Positions 10,701-20,182 of a stretch of 64,000 nt of DNA are shown piece after piece. The position numbers were made by a program, and so were the translations under genes. The notes under the pieces were generated by a model. The model saw only the letters and a list, made by a program, of their open reading frames with translations, made no database searches and had not been told where the DNA came from. This DNA comes from Ascaphus truei. Taxonomy: Eukaryota > Chordata > Amphibia > Anura > Ascaphidae. Every line of letters starts with the position of its first letter. The stretch's first letter is position 1. The DNA lies in the NCBI GenBank assembly GCA_036426205.1, contig CM071568.1, positions 223,126,966 to 223,190,965 on the forward strand, written 5' to 3'.

Positions 10701-11742
10701 GGAAAGAAGAAGGTGAATCCGGAGCGACAGCAAAAACAGCCCAATGACGTCAGGTCCCAAGTTTGAACACCGTAGCTTTATTGACACCACACAGATGAAA
10801 CAGCAGGCTGCAGCACAGCCTCCTCCTCTACGCGTTTCACGCTCTACTGGCGCTTCATCTAGGAGTGAGGAGGGTGCCTGCAAGCCCTACATTTAAATCA
10901 CAAACCCCGCGAGCAGGGACTTAATTAAAATTGTAACAGCTGTGGACCTCAAGAGAAAAAACATGTCTTTATCAATGGTCACATGATTGGCATATAGTAA
11001 CCACATGTAATAAACATAACAGATAGTGTTCTAGTTTTCTTATTTATATTTAAAGAACAATTTTTAGTAATCTCTAAATGGTACTAAATAGCTGAAAATA
11101 TAAATAAAATGAAAATAAAAACATACAAAGTTAATAAATGTTGCAAATAGTAGGGTCTAATGAAACATGATCTTTCAGTATTGTACTTTTATAATTATAT
11201 AGTACTTTATAGAATAAGATTTCAAATGAATCACAGAACCCATAGACGAAGAAAGAGAGAGGGGGGGGAGGAGAATAAAAGGGGGAGGGAAAAAAGGGGG
11301 AGAGGAAAGGGGGGAGGGGGAGAAAGAGGGGAAAGGAAAAGGAGAAAAAAAAAGGGGAAAAAAAGAAAAATAAAATAAGGGAAAAAGAACATGGAAAGAA
11401 GGGGAAAGAATGAAAGGGGCCAAAGAGAGCAGAAGTATTCATCACATAATGAACGACATCATATTTTAAAAATACAATGTCTACAGTAAATACATTTTGA
11501 GAAAATGCAATCATAAAAAACATGTCAAATCCCAATCGACATTCAGTCCATTGGGCTGCAACGTATTAAGAGTAAAGATCCAGTATGCTTCTCGTTGGTG
11601 AAGGATTTTAATCCTATCACCACCCCGTAAGGGTAAAGCAATCTGTTCGATTGCCACACACTGGAATGACCCTGTACAGCCCAATGGACATGAATTGAGA
11701 TGTCTGGACACAGGATGTAACATGTCATGACATGTTACAATT
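10701..11742 (-). mobile_element. Nested PLE 3' fragment, minus strand, 16 bp TSD
   Basis: The 16-mer cgggatacattactgt occurs at 10,685-10,700 and 11,743-11,758, bounding this insert. On the minus strand it starts inside a PLE GIY-YIG C-terminus (LPLRGGDRIKILHQRE, then YWIFTLNTLQPNGLN, at about 11,640-11,540). It continues through a 3' UTR of about 700 bp and ends with a hammerhead-like hairpin (10,820-10,872), an AATAAA near 10,780 and about 80 bp more. It is therefore a 5'-truncated PLE copy that jumped into PLE 2. The hairpin keeps stem II GCGC/GCGT and GAAACGCGTA, but its CUGAUGA core has an inserted base (CTAGATGA). Confidence 0.85.
11255..11410. repeat. Polypurine tract (G/A only)
   Basis: About 150 bp consist almost only of G and A on the plus strand, in the 3' UTR of the nested PLE fragment. 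Such tracts can form triplex or G-quadruplex structures. The overlapping basic or phenylalanine-rich open frames are artefacts of the composition. Confidence 0.9.
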
Positions 11743-11758
11743 CGGGATACATTACTGT

Positions 11759-12263
11759 ATGGCACCACCAATAAAAATGAGCAAGCAGGCCAAAATCAGA
11801 TTAGGATTATTGGAACATTTAATAAACAATGGAGACAGGTCAAACAGGTGTTAAATAGACACTGGCACATCCTCCGTGAAGATGAGGATTTTAGAACTGT
11901 GCTCAGCAATGCACCCTCCATCAGACGGCCAAGAAACTTGTCTGACCAACTCGTGCATATCCACTATCAGACATCTTTAACTTCTACATGGCTTGATAAC
12001 AAAACAGTGGGCACGTACAGATGTGGAGACTGTAAGGCCTGTAAGTTCATTGACCCAATTAAAGATTTTAAGAACTGGAATAAGACCAAAATTTTTCACA
12101 TCAAAAGCTTTATTAATTGTAAAACAAGCGGGGTGATCTATTTAGCAAAGTGCAAATGTGGCATACTATATGTAGGCGAGATGTCACGCCATCTTAGACG
12201 CTGCATTTTAGAACATGTGAGCACGATTAAAAACAACAAAGATAACCTAGTGGCACGCCACAT
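11759..12263 (+). pseudogene. PLE 2 connector and GIY-YIG endonuclease, N part
   Basis: The frame 11,848-12,315 reads NRHWHILREDEDFRTVL, an SIRRPRNLSDQLVH block, CGDCKACKFI, a TFHIKSFINCKTSGVIYL-like block and CGILYVGEMSRHLRRCILEH. CKAC with the later cysteines matches the CX2C motif before the endonuclease in Neptune elements. The VIYLAKC...YVGEM pair is the GIY-YIG motif, and the following R (in SRHLRRC) and H are expected catalytic or structural positions. The domain makes the nick that primes cDNA synthesis. It is interrupted at about 12,263 by a TIR element and resumes at 12,600, so this copy cannot work. Confidence 0.85.
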
Positions 12264-12599
12264 TACAGGCATAACCCGGTTTAAGTACACTCACTTTAAG
12301 TACACTCGCGAGTAAGTACATCTCCCTCAATAGGCAAACGGCAGCTCACGCATGCGCCAGTCAGCAAGTCCTGAACAGCAATACCAGCTCCCTACCTGTA
12401 CCGAAGGTGTGCGCAAGAGGGGAGACTATAGAGCCTGTTACACATGTGTTATTTCCATCAGTCATGCACGTATATGACGATTGCAGTACAGTACATGCAT
12501 CGATAAGTGGGAAAAAGGTAGTGCTTCACTTTAAGTACATTTTCGCTTTACATACATGCTCCGGTCCCATTGCGTACGTTAATGTGGGGCATGCCTGTA
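12264..12599. mobile_element. 336 bp TIR element (MITE) in GIY-YIG
   Basis: The ends are inverted: TACAGGCATAACCC at 12,264-12,277 and, on the other strand, TACAGGCATGCCCC from 12,599 inwards. The element carries subterminal TTTAAGTACA words near both ends and a CGCATGCGC word. No protein is encoded. The flanking dinucleotide is AT on both sides, compatible with a 2 bp target duplication, though this is too short to be sure. The host GIY-YIG coding resumes directly after it. I do not recognise the superfamily. Confidence 0.65.
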
Positions 12600-12784
12600 A
12601 TCTGGTTCATAAAGGGGATGTCAATTATTTAACTTTCCAAGGTATAGATTACCTTACCTTGGGGCTTCAAGGGGGAGATCTGAACAGTGCCTTACTTAGG
12701 AGGGAGGCCAAGTGGATTTTCCCGCTGGGCACCCAATCGCCCAAGGGGCTCAATGAGAGCTTTGCATTCTCTGCCTTCCTATGA
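12600..12784 (+). pseudogene. PLE 2 GIY-YIG C-terminus
   Basis: The last coding part of PLE 2 reads VHKGDVNYLTFQGIDYLTLG, then REAKWIFPLGTQSPKGLNES, and stops at about 12,784. The pattern W-I-F-x-L-x-T-x-x-P-x-G-L-N-E is the conserved end of the GIY-YIG domain in this family; the minus-strand insert at 11.6 kb and PLE 1 at 7.3 kb have the same ending. A stop follows directly, then a 3' UTR with a hammerhead-like hairpin 360 bp downstream. Confidence 0.8.
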
Positions 12785-13146
12785 GATACCACTGTCCAGA
12801 CTTTCCTGTCAACAGTGTTTTTATGATGAGAATAAAGAATGGGCTATTATATATCTTAGCTCTCCTTAGGAGGATTTGTTAGTTTATCACCATTCTATTA
12901 TACTCTGTAGCATATATCTTCCCTTTGCATTTGGTATTGTCCATTTTTTAATGTATAGTTTTTATGCAGTAATTGGCTACTGTCATTAGTATGTCCTTTA
13001 CGTGTACTTTGCTAGGTTAGGCAGTCTGTTTACCTGGCAGCGTATTGGTTCAAAGACTTTGCACCAGAATTTCAGGTGCAGCCTTCCTAATTGCAAGGTT
13101 ACTATGACAACCGTGGGTCTTAAAAGATCAGACCCAGTAGAGTACC

Positions 13147-13193
13147 GCCCACCCACGAAGAAGTTCTGCGTTCAGAATGAAACGCGTGTTGGG
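13147..13193 (+). ncRNA. Degenerate hammerhead-like hairpin, PLE 2 3' UTR
   Basis: Stem I would be CCCAC with GTTGGG; stem II is GTTCT with AGAAT; then comes GAAACGCGTG. The CUGAUGA core reads CCACGA, so cleavage is not expected. Its position after the PLE stop codon, on the PLE sense strand, matches the hairpin in the nested PLE fragment. Confidence 0.5.
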
Positions 13194-13889
13194 TGATGAC
13201 ATCAGTAGGATGTCATGAGCACGACTGGGGAGGAGCTGTGTGTGTACGGGTGGTCTGTAATGAATGAGACCTAGTACTCCATTATTGAACTAACTAGCAA
13301 GCTAAACTAAGTTATGGGCCATTGCAGGCAACCACTAGTTGAGACAGCTCTTAGTGAATGTATGGTAGCAACATCTGGTGATGCCAGGTGTTTGCGGTGT
13401 GTGAACAAGTTACACGCATTCACTCACTTACCTTCCGGAGGGGAGGGGGAGAGGACCTCTCAGCGACACCGCGGGTTACAGATTTGGTAATCGACTACAC
13501 TACTGTCTGCTTTCCTGGGTATTGCTATTAGTTATATTTAGCGCTGCTGCAGCCCGTGTGGGGTTGCTTTCTGCAATCACTCAGCTGCCCCTCCACTTGT
13601 CCCACATGATACTTTGTTTATAACTTTCTACACAGTTTGCTGGTTGTGGTATTTGTCGCCAATAACATCTAGCATTGCTACCGTTCATGTGGCTTTGTTA
13701 TGTTACAAGCTTCAGTCCTGATTGACAATTCAGAATGCTCACTACAATATGTGCCTGCAGTCGTTCCCATGACTTAATACCAGGAGTTTTTGGTGTTAGC
13801 AACAGGGAGTTATAGTATATAATATCCCCTTTAGTTGCATTATATACATCTTAGGGATTCACGTCAGCAGGTTACTACCTGACTGACTT

Positions 13890-14840
13890 TTTGAGACTCG
13901 AAAACTGGATTTCCCAAAACAAACTGTTTTTAAACACTGACAAGACTGTAACAGTGGTATTTGGGACCAAGACTAAATTTTTAAAGCTTCCAGCGACTGA
14001 GCTCCAGATTAGAACCAACGCTAGCACCACAATAACCCCTGTCACTAGTTTTAAATACCTGGGCTTATGGTTTGACTCCCACTTAACATTCGGGATGCAC
14101 ATTGATACCCTGACAACCAAGACCTATGCCAAACTAGGGGTACTTTACAGGAACAAATCCTCCCTAAGTCTCCTTGTCAGAAAGCGTATCGCACAGCAGA
14201 TGCTAATGCCAATTATTGACTATGGAGACATAGTATATGGCTCGGCACCTCAAACCCACCTTAGCAAACTTGACACCCTCTACAATTCAATTTGTTGTTT
14301 TGTTCTCCAATGCAACTACAACACACATCACTGCGAAATACTCAAAGAACTAGATTGGTCATCACTCGAGTCTACGCGCAAAGTTCATCTTTCCTGTCTT
14401 GTCTTTAAATTCTTTATGGGCAAGCTACCCAGCTATCTGAACAAGCTCCTCACCCCTACCACCTGCAGCACTTATCACCTGAGATCAGACTCCAAAAGAC
14501 TGTTCATGGTCCCAAGGCTCAACAAAGTATCCGGCCGTTCCTCCTTCTCTTACCGTGCACCCAAAAATGGAACAATCTACCAGAGACTCTCACATCCACC
14601 ACCAGTTTAAGTTCTTTCAAACCTATGGCTGTCTCACATTTTAATCTGGTCTGTAACTGTCTCATACACCCATAATATATATTTTCTTTAACTGTGCATG
14701 CAATGTCTTGTATATAATGTATACCCTGTTCATTTATGTAACTGTATTTGTGCCCAGGACATACTTGAAAACGAGAGGTAACTCTCAATGTATTACTTCC
14801 TGGTAAAATATTTTATAAATAAAATAAATAAATAAATAAT
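13890..14840 (+). pseudogene. LINE family A copy 1, RT C-terminus plus 3' UTR
   Basis: The open frame 13,891-14,610 encodes 239 residues of the C-terminal third of a non-LTR retrotransposon RT. Visible blocks are WISQNKLFLNTDKTVTVVFG, FKYLGLWFDSHLTFG, KLGVLYRNKSSL, IIDYGDIVYGSAP, THHCEILKELDW, FKFFMGKLPSYLNKLL and FSYRAPK. This pattern is typical of the RT thumb and C-terminus of L2/CR1/Rex-group LINEs. The catalytic YADD part lies upstream and is missing, so the copy is 5' truncated. The 3' UTR ends in GAGAGGTAACTCTCAATG...ATTTTATAAATAAA followed by (AAATA)n. It is inserted in the 3' UTR of PLE 2. Other copies lie at 16.15, 17.1, 27.5 and 60.25 kb. Confidence 0.8.
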
Positions 14841-15159
14841 TGTATATCTGTAATGATCACACTATATAAGAGATCTTCAGAGCACTACTGCCTGTCTTTC
14901 TAGATTACTATCCATGATGAGGACTATTGTCAATATCACTGATGTGCATGTGTGATTCATTTACCCAGGGGTATTCACAGCATGCTTGGCTGCATAACCT
15001 TAAGTTTCATTAACTTGAGGCACACCCACGTAACATCTCTGCATTGAGTACATTATACCAGTACACAATATCTCTGGATATAGGTCTATTATATTAGCCT
15101 GGAGGCATTGTGACACATGTATTATTCTAGTCTCACCGCTACACATCTCCTGTAGTCCT

Positions 15160-15420
15160 TTGTGACTACAGCGCTCTCATTTAGGTTTTAATCATCGTTT
15201 ATTTGTAGTATGTTTAGTTCCTTTTTTGAATAGAACGTTAATATTTTTATATTAGTAGAGTAGTGTGCATCTCACAGGGTTCTTTTCTGTTTCGTGCTAT
15301 ACATGTCCTTAAGAAAGACTGCTGTGTCAGCTGAAACGTTGATTGTTTCTGGCTAAATAAATGGGGTTATTTTGTGAAATCCGACTATGGCCTTTCTCTC
15401 CCTTCTCTGTGCATATCTTT
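15160..15420 (+). repeat. PLE 2 right flanking repeat with hairpin
   Basis: The first 135 bp are the inverted partner of 8,283-8,425. The rest, 15,300-15,410, matches the minus strand of 4,380-4,475. A hammerhead-like hairpin at 15,306-15,345 has stem II GCTG/CAGC and GAAACGTTGA, but its core reads CTTAAGA. AAATAAAT follows as a possible polyadenylation word. Confidence 0.65.
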
Positions 15421-15644
15421 GAAAGCAGCAGGTCTGACCTGGGGTTAGGAGCACCGGTATTTGTATTCTATCTGTTTTTATCTTAAATGGAGTGCTATAA
15501 TAATATTGTTATTTCTTCATTTGAAGGCAGACTACATTATAAAAATTATACGTTCTCTCCTTGAAAATAATGAAAAAACCTGCAGCAGAGTGAAATTGTA
15601 ATATATTATCATTCTATGATATAATAGGTAGTGATGTTTTATAC

Positions 15645-15700
15645 GTTTTGATGTTTCAGTTCCTCTAGAACCTTCCTCAAAAACTGAAACATCAGAAGGT
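15645..15700 (-). ncRNA. Hammerhead-like hairpin with perfect 13 bp inverted repeat
   Basis: TGATGTTTCAGTT (15,649-15,661) and AACTGAAACATCA (15,682-15,694) are perfect inverted repeats around a 20-nt loop. Read on the minus strand, the segment has the TTTGAGGAAGGTTC...GAACTGAAAC layout of the degenerate hairpins elsewhere in the window, with stem II GGTTC/GGAAC-like. The catalytic core is not preserved. Confidence 0.45.
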
Positions 15701-16144
15701 ACAGACCTCCACTAAACTGTTGTAATATTGTGCAAAGATAGTATATTAACATTTACCTTCCTGGTGTGATGCTGTTTTTTTTTGTTTATTATCACATTGA
15801 TGACAGGCTGGCATCTTGTTCAGTATATGCAAGGCAGCCGACAGTTTCCCTGGGTCAAGGACTACAGTTTCCATCAAGGGCCCTCGTGCGAGCCTTGCGA
15901 GCCCCCATCTTTCACTTCTATTTCCCCCCTTTCACACACCTCCCTTGCTCGCTAACCCATTAAGTTGCCCCTATGGTGATATCGTTTTCGACACAGGAAC
16001 TTTCTAGCATCAAATTGTATGCTGTAATATAGTGTCCAAATAAAGCCGTCATCACTGATGAAGCATGCTTAAAATGTGCCTTCATGGTTGAAATCTCTGC
16101 AAGGTAAGCCTCAGTTGTATAAACTAAATGACTGTAAATAGCAG

Positions 16145-16450
16145 CTCACCTTGAGACTTGAACACTGGATTTCCCAAAACAAACTGTTTTTAAACACTGA
16201 CAAGACTGTAACAGTGGTATTTGGGATGAAGGCTAAATTTCTAAAGCTACCAACGACAGAGCTTCAGATCAGAACCAATTCTAATACCATCCTAGCCCCT
16301 CTCACTAGTTTCAAATATCTGGCTATATGGTTTGACTTCCATTTAAAATTTGGGTTGCACATTGATATCTTGACATCCAAAATCTATGCCAAACTAGATT
16401 AACTTTGAAGGAACAAATCCTCCCTAAGTCAGCTCGTCCGAAAGCGTATC
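16145..16450 (+). pseudogene. LINE family A copy 2, short fragment
   Basis: The frame 16,151-16,402 repeats the start of copy 1 almost word for word (WISQNKLFLNTDKTVTVVFG) and stops inside the KLGVLYRN block (KLD then stop). Matching DNA continues to about 16,450 (AACAAATCCTCCCTAAGTC), where similarity ends at a repeat junction. It begins at the same residue of the RT as copies 1 and 3. Confidence 0.8.
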
Positions 16451-16477
16451 TAACTATAATATACTATATCACACAGG

Positions 16478-16690
16478 AATTGAACCCAGGACCCCTTCAT
16501 ATGTTGGTTAGGAGTTCTACCTCTACACCACAGAAGCTGTGTGATGTCATAGACATCTAGAAGTAGACTGTGTGTTGTAGAGGATAAATATATTTATAGG
16601 ATAATGTCTTGTCACACCAAGCCTATGGTGTAGAGGTAAGAGGCAAGGCATTGGTATCAGAAGGTCCTGAGTTCAATCCCTGCATGTGTT
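16478..16690. repeat. Head-to-head pair of tRNA-like sequences
   Basis: On the minus strand from about 16,541 to 16,480, and on the plus strand from about 16,624 to 16,688, the DNA has a box-A-like TGGTGTAGAGGTA and, 40-45 bp later, a box-B-like GGTCCTGRGTTCAATYCCTG. Spacing fits a pol III tRNA-derived sequence, but the acceptor and T stems are poorly paired, so they are SINE-like heads or pseudo-tRNAs rather than tRNA genes. The two face away from each other. Confidence 0.45.
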
Positions 16691-16779
16691 TTTTACAAAA
16701 TGTATTAATGTTTAATTGTGTGTCTATTGTCAATAAAGCATTGAATTGAATGTTTGGAAAAAAAAACATGGCAAACAGG

Positions 16780-17035
16780 GCAGAGAGATGAGCAGAGCAG
16801 AGAGATATGAGCACGTGGACAGAAGGAAGAGGAGAGCACTGGTAAGGCAGCAAAATGGAGGAGAATGAAATCTGTAATGAGGAGGCTCGAGAGCTGATGC
16901 CGGTGAAATTTTAACGCGAGATGAGCACGTGGACAGCAGGAAGAGGAGAGAGATGAGCACCTGGACAGGACAGCAGGAAGCTGTAAGGCAGCAAAATGGA
17001 GGATTTGAGATGTAGGTAAGGCGGCAAAATGGAGG
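16780..17035 (+). repeat. Short tandem duplication (about 110-130 bp unit)
   Basis: AGATGAGCACGTGGACAG...GGAAGAGGAGAG and TAAGGCAGCAAAATGGAGGA occur twice each in the same order. The second unit carries an extra partial copy of each word. No coding potential. Confidence 0.6.
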
Positions 17036-17087
17036 CTTTCAATTCAGGAGCCATGCTCAGACCGCTTTATAAGCGAATTCATAACTC

Positions 17088-17176
17088 TGTGCCCAGGAGA
17101 TACTTGAAAATGAGAGGTAACGTTCAATGTATTACTTCCTGGAAAAACATTTTATAAATAAATAAAATAAATATAT
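17088..17176 (+). mobile_element. LINE family A 3' end fragment
   Basis: TGTGCCCAGGAGATACTTGA, GAGAGGTAAC and the AATAAATAAAATAAATA tail match the 3' UTR of LINE family A at 14,750-14,840. The chromovirus is inserted 15 bp downstream of the tail. Confidence 0.75.
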
Positions 17177-17190
17177 GTAACATTGGTGCT

Positions 17191-18009
17191 TGTCAGGGCG
17201 TGCTCACCACAAACGAGACGGGACCGCGGTGCTGAGGTGGGAGAGTATATATTGCCACCCACAGTCACGAGGGCACATCTTGAGAGTAGAGTGGTCTGGA
17301 AGTCCGGATCGGGGCAGGAGTGGTACGGATGGTAGAGGGTGCTGTTTGCCAAGTCCGGGGTTAGAGAGAGGGACGTTGTCGTTTACCGTTTGCCAGGATC
17401 GGGATGCCAGAGGTGCGGAGAGTCGTGTTGCCGTATGCCGAGTTCGGGATGCCAGAGGTGCAGGTAGACGTAGCGGAAGCCGGTTCGGTACATGAGGAAG
17501 ACTGAAAACAAGACAGGACAAGACAGGACTATAGGGACTAGGGAGGCAGAGAGTGATGAGAACAACTGGTTCTATGCTCAGTCAACGAGTCAGTGACACT
17601 GTAAGGTATATATAGGAGAGAGGGTCCAATGGCAGCGCAGCAAGGTGGGGGTGTGTGGAAGGGCCAGGCTACAGCAGGGATAGGTCCAGCATGAGTCCCA
17701 GGGGAGGAGCCATAAAGCCCAGTAGTAAGACTGCATTTGATTGCATCAATGGTTTGAGGTGCTGTGCCTTTAAGGGGTTGGTGCGGCTCCGTGTGGCCAC
17801 GCCTCCGTGTAGATGCGCTTGCAGGCGCGTGACCGGGCGTAGCCGCCGGCCCAACAGTAGAAGAAGAGTATTGGCGCGCGCGCGCATGCCCACGTGGAGC
17901 TGTGAACGGCGTTCCGGAGAGAGGCTGCCTGTGTGCCGCGGGGGGACCCGACGGAGCTGCCGGTGAGTGAGGAGCATGCCGAGGGTGGCGTGACTCCCAG
18001 ACCCTTACA
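17191..18009 (-). repeat. Chromovirus 3' LTR (819 bp)
   Basis: Runs TGTCAGGGCG...CCCTTACA on the plus strand. It matches the 22.3-23.1 kb LTR along its whole length with scattered substitutions and small indels. It keeps a TATATATA box at 17,607-17,614 (minus-strand sense) about 30 bp upstream of the GACTGAGCATAG self-primer equivalent, a CpG-rich U3 part near 17,800-17,980, and a CCAAT-like word (ATTGG on the minus strand) upstream of the TATA. Confidence 0.93.
17607..17614 (-). promoter_or_regulatory. LTR TATA box, kept only in 3' LTR
   Basis: TATATATA followed about 30 bp downstream (minus strand) by the likely transcript start at GACTGAGCATAG. The homologous place in the 5' LTR (22,738) lacks exactly this 10 bp segment. 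Confidence 0.7.
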
Positions 18010-18020
18010 GTACCCCCCCC
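18010..18020 (-). promoter_or_regulatory. Polypurine tract
   Basis: On the minus strand AAGGGGGGGGG-type sequence ending GGTAC lies directly before the TGTAAGGG start of the 3' LTR. It is the expected primer site for plus-strand cDNA. It is also inside the pol reading frame (APEGGGYCKG), so pol appears to run into the LTR. Confidence 0.8.
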
Positions 18021-18099
18021 CTTCAGGGGCGACCTCCGGGCGTCCATGACATGGCTTGGAGGGATTCTTACGATGGACAGCCTGGACGAGTCGAGGCGC

Positions 18100-18225
18100 G
18101 TGGAGATCCCGGTGGGGAATCCAGGAACGTTCCTCTGGTCAAAACCCCCTCCAGTGGACCAGGTATTGTACTCCTCCTCTGGAAATCATAGAATCCAGGA
18201 TAAACTGAACCTCGTACTCCTGTTG
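18100..18225 (-). pseudogene. Pol C-terminal chromodomain
   Basis: Minus-strand reading gives [14 protein letters not shown], then [10 protein letters not shown], a TGA, and PEERSWIPHRDLHAPRLVQA. The aromatic cage and strand pattern (Y..V, V-x-Y-L-V-x-W-x-G, W-x-P) is that of the chromodomain carried by chromovirus integrases, which directs integration to modified chromatin. The TGA replaces the glycine codon expected in the G-F/Y-G/D-P turn. Similarity continues towards the polypurine tract and the same frame enters the LTR. Confidence 0.8.
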
Positions 18226-18299
18226 ACCTTGGATCAGAAGAGGAAGTGGAGGAGACGTGGTCTTAGAAAAGCGAGGACTCTGGAATGCTGGTTTAAGCA

Positions 18300-19660
18300 A
18301 AGAAACATGAAAGACTTAAGGAATCTTCATCGAGGGTGGAAGGCGCAGACGATAAGCCACAGGATTAATCCTCTTGACCACAGGAAAGGGACCGAGGAAC
18401 TTAGGTGCTAGCTTCATGGTAGGAACCTTTAGTCGGATATTCCTGGAAGAAAGCCAAACCCTGTCTCCTGGGACGAATTCCGCAACCGGGCATCGAAGAC
18501 GGTCTGCCTGGAGTTTCTGTCTCCCTGTAGACACCTTTAAGTACTCCTGAATCCTCGTCCATAAGTCTTTCAGCCGGGAGATGCGCTTGTCAACTGCTGG
18601 TACTCCTGAGGATAGAGGGGAGAAGGGTAGATGGGAAGGATGAAAGCCACAATTTATGAAGAAGGGAGATTCTTGAGTGGAGTCATTGCGAAGGGAGTTA
18701 AGAGCAAACTCAGCTCAAGGAAGTAGATCCACCCAATCATCCTGTGTATCGGTTATGAAACACCGAAGGTATTGTTCCAGGTTTTGGTTGGCCCTCTCCG
18801 TCTGCCCATTGGTCTGTGGGTGGTATCCCGAGGAGAATTGAAGTGAAATACCCATTTTTCGGGAAAAGGCTCGCCAAAATCTGACACAAATTAGGACCCA
18901 CAATCAGAGACGATGGTTGAAGGTACTCCATGAAGACGAAAAATCTCCTGGATGAAAACATCCGCAAGCCTGGAGGAATTTGGAAGACCCCTCAAGGGTA
19001 CAAGGTGAGTCTGTTTGGAAAAACGATCAATTACCACAAGAATCGTTTTCTTTCCTTGGGAGTCTGGGAGCTCTACAATGAAGTCCATAGAAATATGGTT
19101 CCAGGGACGGTCTGGAATGGGTAAGGGAAGAAGAAGGCCTGCTGGTCTGACCCGGGATACTTTGTTGCGAGCGCACGTGCCACACGCTTTAACAAACTCC
19201 TCCACATCCTTAGCTCTCTCTGGCCACCAGAAGGTACGTTGAACAAGGTCGTTGGTTTTCCGTATCCCTGGATGTCCTGCTGTTTTAGAGGAATGGCACC
19301 ACTCAAGAAGCCTTTTGCGGTGTTGGGGTGCCGTGTAGCGTCTTCCCTCCGGGACCTTGAGCCCCCTCGGAGCTTGTGATTGCTCGGATCGATTCTTGTC
19401 CAAAATATCAAAGGAGTTGGAGGACAGAATACATCTAGAGGGAATAATCGTCTCTAGCTGTTCTTCAGACTTGTCCTCTGCCAGGAACTGTCGAGACAGA
19501 GCTCCGCCTTTAGATTTTTGGAGCCAGGAATAAAGGAGATAAGAAAATTGAATCGTGAAAAAAATAGTGCCCAGCGGGCTTGTCGAGAGCTCAAACGACG
19601 TGCCCCTTCTAAGTAGAGAAGGTTCTTATGGTCTGTGAGTATGGTTATAGGTGTCTCCGT
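18300..19660 (-). pseudogene. Chromovirus integrase
   Basis: The zinc-binding HHCC part (19,300-19,170) has CHSSKTAGHPGIRKT with CGTCARNK. The DDE core has MDFIVELPDSQGKK (first D), TIVSDCGS (second D; SDxGS usually has R, here C) and GYHPQTNGQTERANQNLEQY (E). A TAA at about 18,887 replaces Q after SDCGS, and a stop follows WVDLLP near 18,713. Beyond it lies the C-terminal GPF/GPY-like block FLGPFPVVKRINPVAYRLRL (18,420-18,330). The protein inserts the cDNA into host DNA and cuts the 5 bp staggered target seen at the element ends. The residues needed for catalysis are visible but the frame is broken. Confidence 0.85.
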
Positions 19661-20182
19661 ACCCTCTAAGAAGTGTCTTCACTCTTCTAATGCCAACTTG
19701 ATCGCAAAAAGCTCCCGGTTCCCGACATCGTAATTCCGTTCTGCAGACGAAAATTTCTTCGAGAAGAAGGCACATGGGTGTAGTCTGGCTATGGGAGAGG
19801 TCCTTTGGGATAAAACAGCCCAAGCCCCGATGTCAGAGGCATCAGCCTCCAAGGTAAATGGAAGTTTCGGATCTGGGTGGGTGAGGATAGGGGCAGACAC
19901 AAAAGTCTTTTTCAGAAGATTAAATGCCCGTATGGCGGTCTCAGACCATGATGAAGGATCTGCACCCTTCTTCGTGAGAGCAGTTATGGGAGACACCGTA
20001 GAAGAAAAATTGCAAATGAAGCGTCGATAATAGTTTGCAAAACCTAGAAAGCGTTGCACGGCTTTGAGAGTGGTCGGATGGGGCCAGTCCAAAATAGCCT
20101 TAAGTTTCTCTGGATCCATATTGAATCCAAAGTCAGAGATAACGTATCCCAAAAAGCCACAGACTTGAGATGGAACTGACAT
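19430..20182 (-). pseudogene. Chromovirus RT end and RNase H
   Basis: [20 protein letters not shown] and [21 protein letters not shown], then RRFI, form the RT connection. RNase H follows: [16 protein letters not shown] (first D), [13 protein letters not shown] (E), a TAA stop near 19,678, then [13 protein letters not shown] (D). The order and catalytic D-E-D fit Gypsy RNase H. It degrades the RNA strand during cDNA synthesis. A frameshift near 20,170 separates it from the RT palm, and the internal stop truncates it. Confidence 0.85.

Larger units (their letters stand above)
8283..15420 (+). mobile_element. Penelope-like element 2, nested-insertion host
   Basis: This is the outer boundary of a Neptune-type Penelope-like element. 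The sequence at 8,283-8,425 (TGTATAGCACGAAACAG...CGACGATTAAAA) is the inverted match of 15,165-15,300 (...AATCATCGTTTATTTG...TTTCGTGCTATACATG), giving inverted flanking repeats. Inside, in order, are the N-terminal region, RT, connector, GIY-YIG and a 3' UTR with a hammerhead-like hairpin. At least four younger insertions interrupt it: 9,562-9,747; 10,701-11,742; 12,264-12,599; and the LINE at 13,890-14,840. The (CA)n at 8.4 kb lies in its 5' part. Confidence 0.8.

Noticed and set aside
11131..11535. Phenylalanine/proline-rich peptides on the minus strand
   Set aside because: Translation of the polypurine tract within a PLE 3' UTR.
13590..13860. Separate gene between PLE 2 and the LINE
   Set aside because: No frame; best explained as PLE 3' UTR.
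16030..16100. Further hammerhead: CTGATGA then GAAAT
   Set aside because: Core start fits, but stem II pairs poorly and GAAA is not followed by a usable stem III.
16478..16690. Functional tRNA genes
   Set aside because: Box A and B words are present, but acceptor and T stems do not pair well.
17538..18047. 169-codon frame crossing the LTR
   Set aside because: Present in both LTRs because of shared sequence; not the chromodomain frame and without recognisable features.
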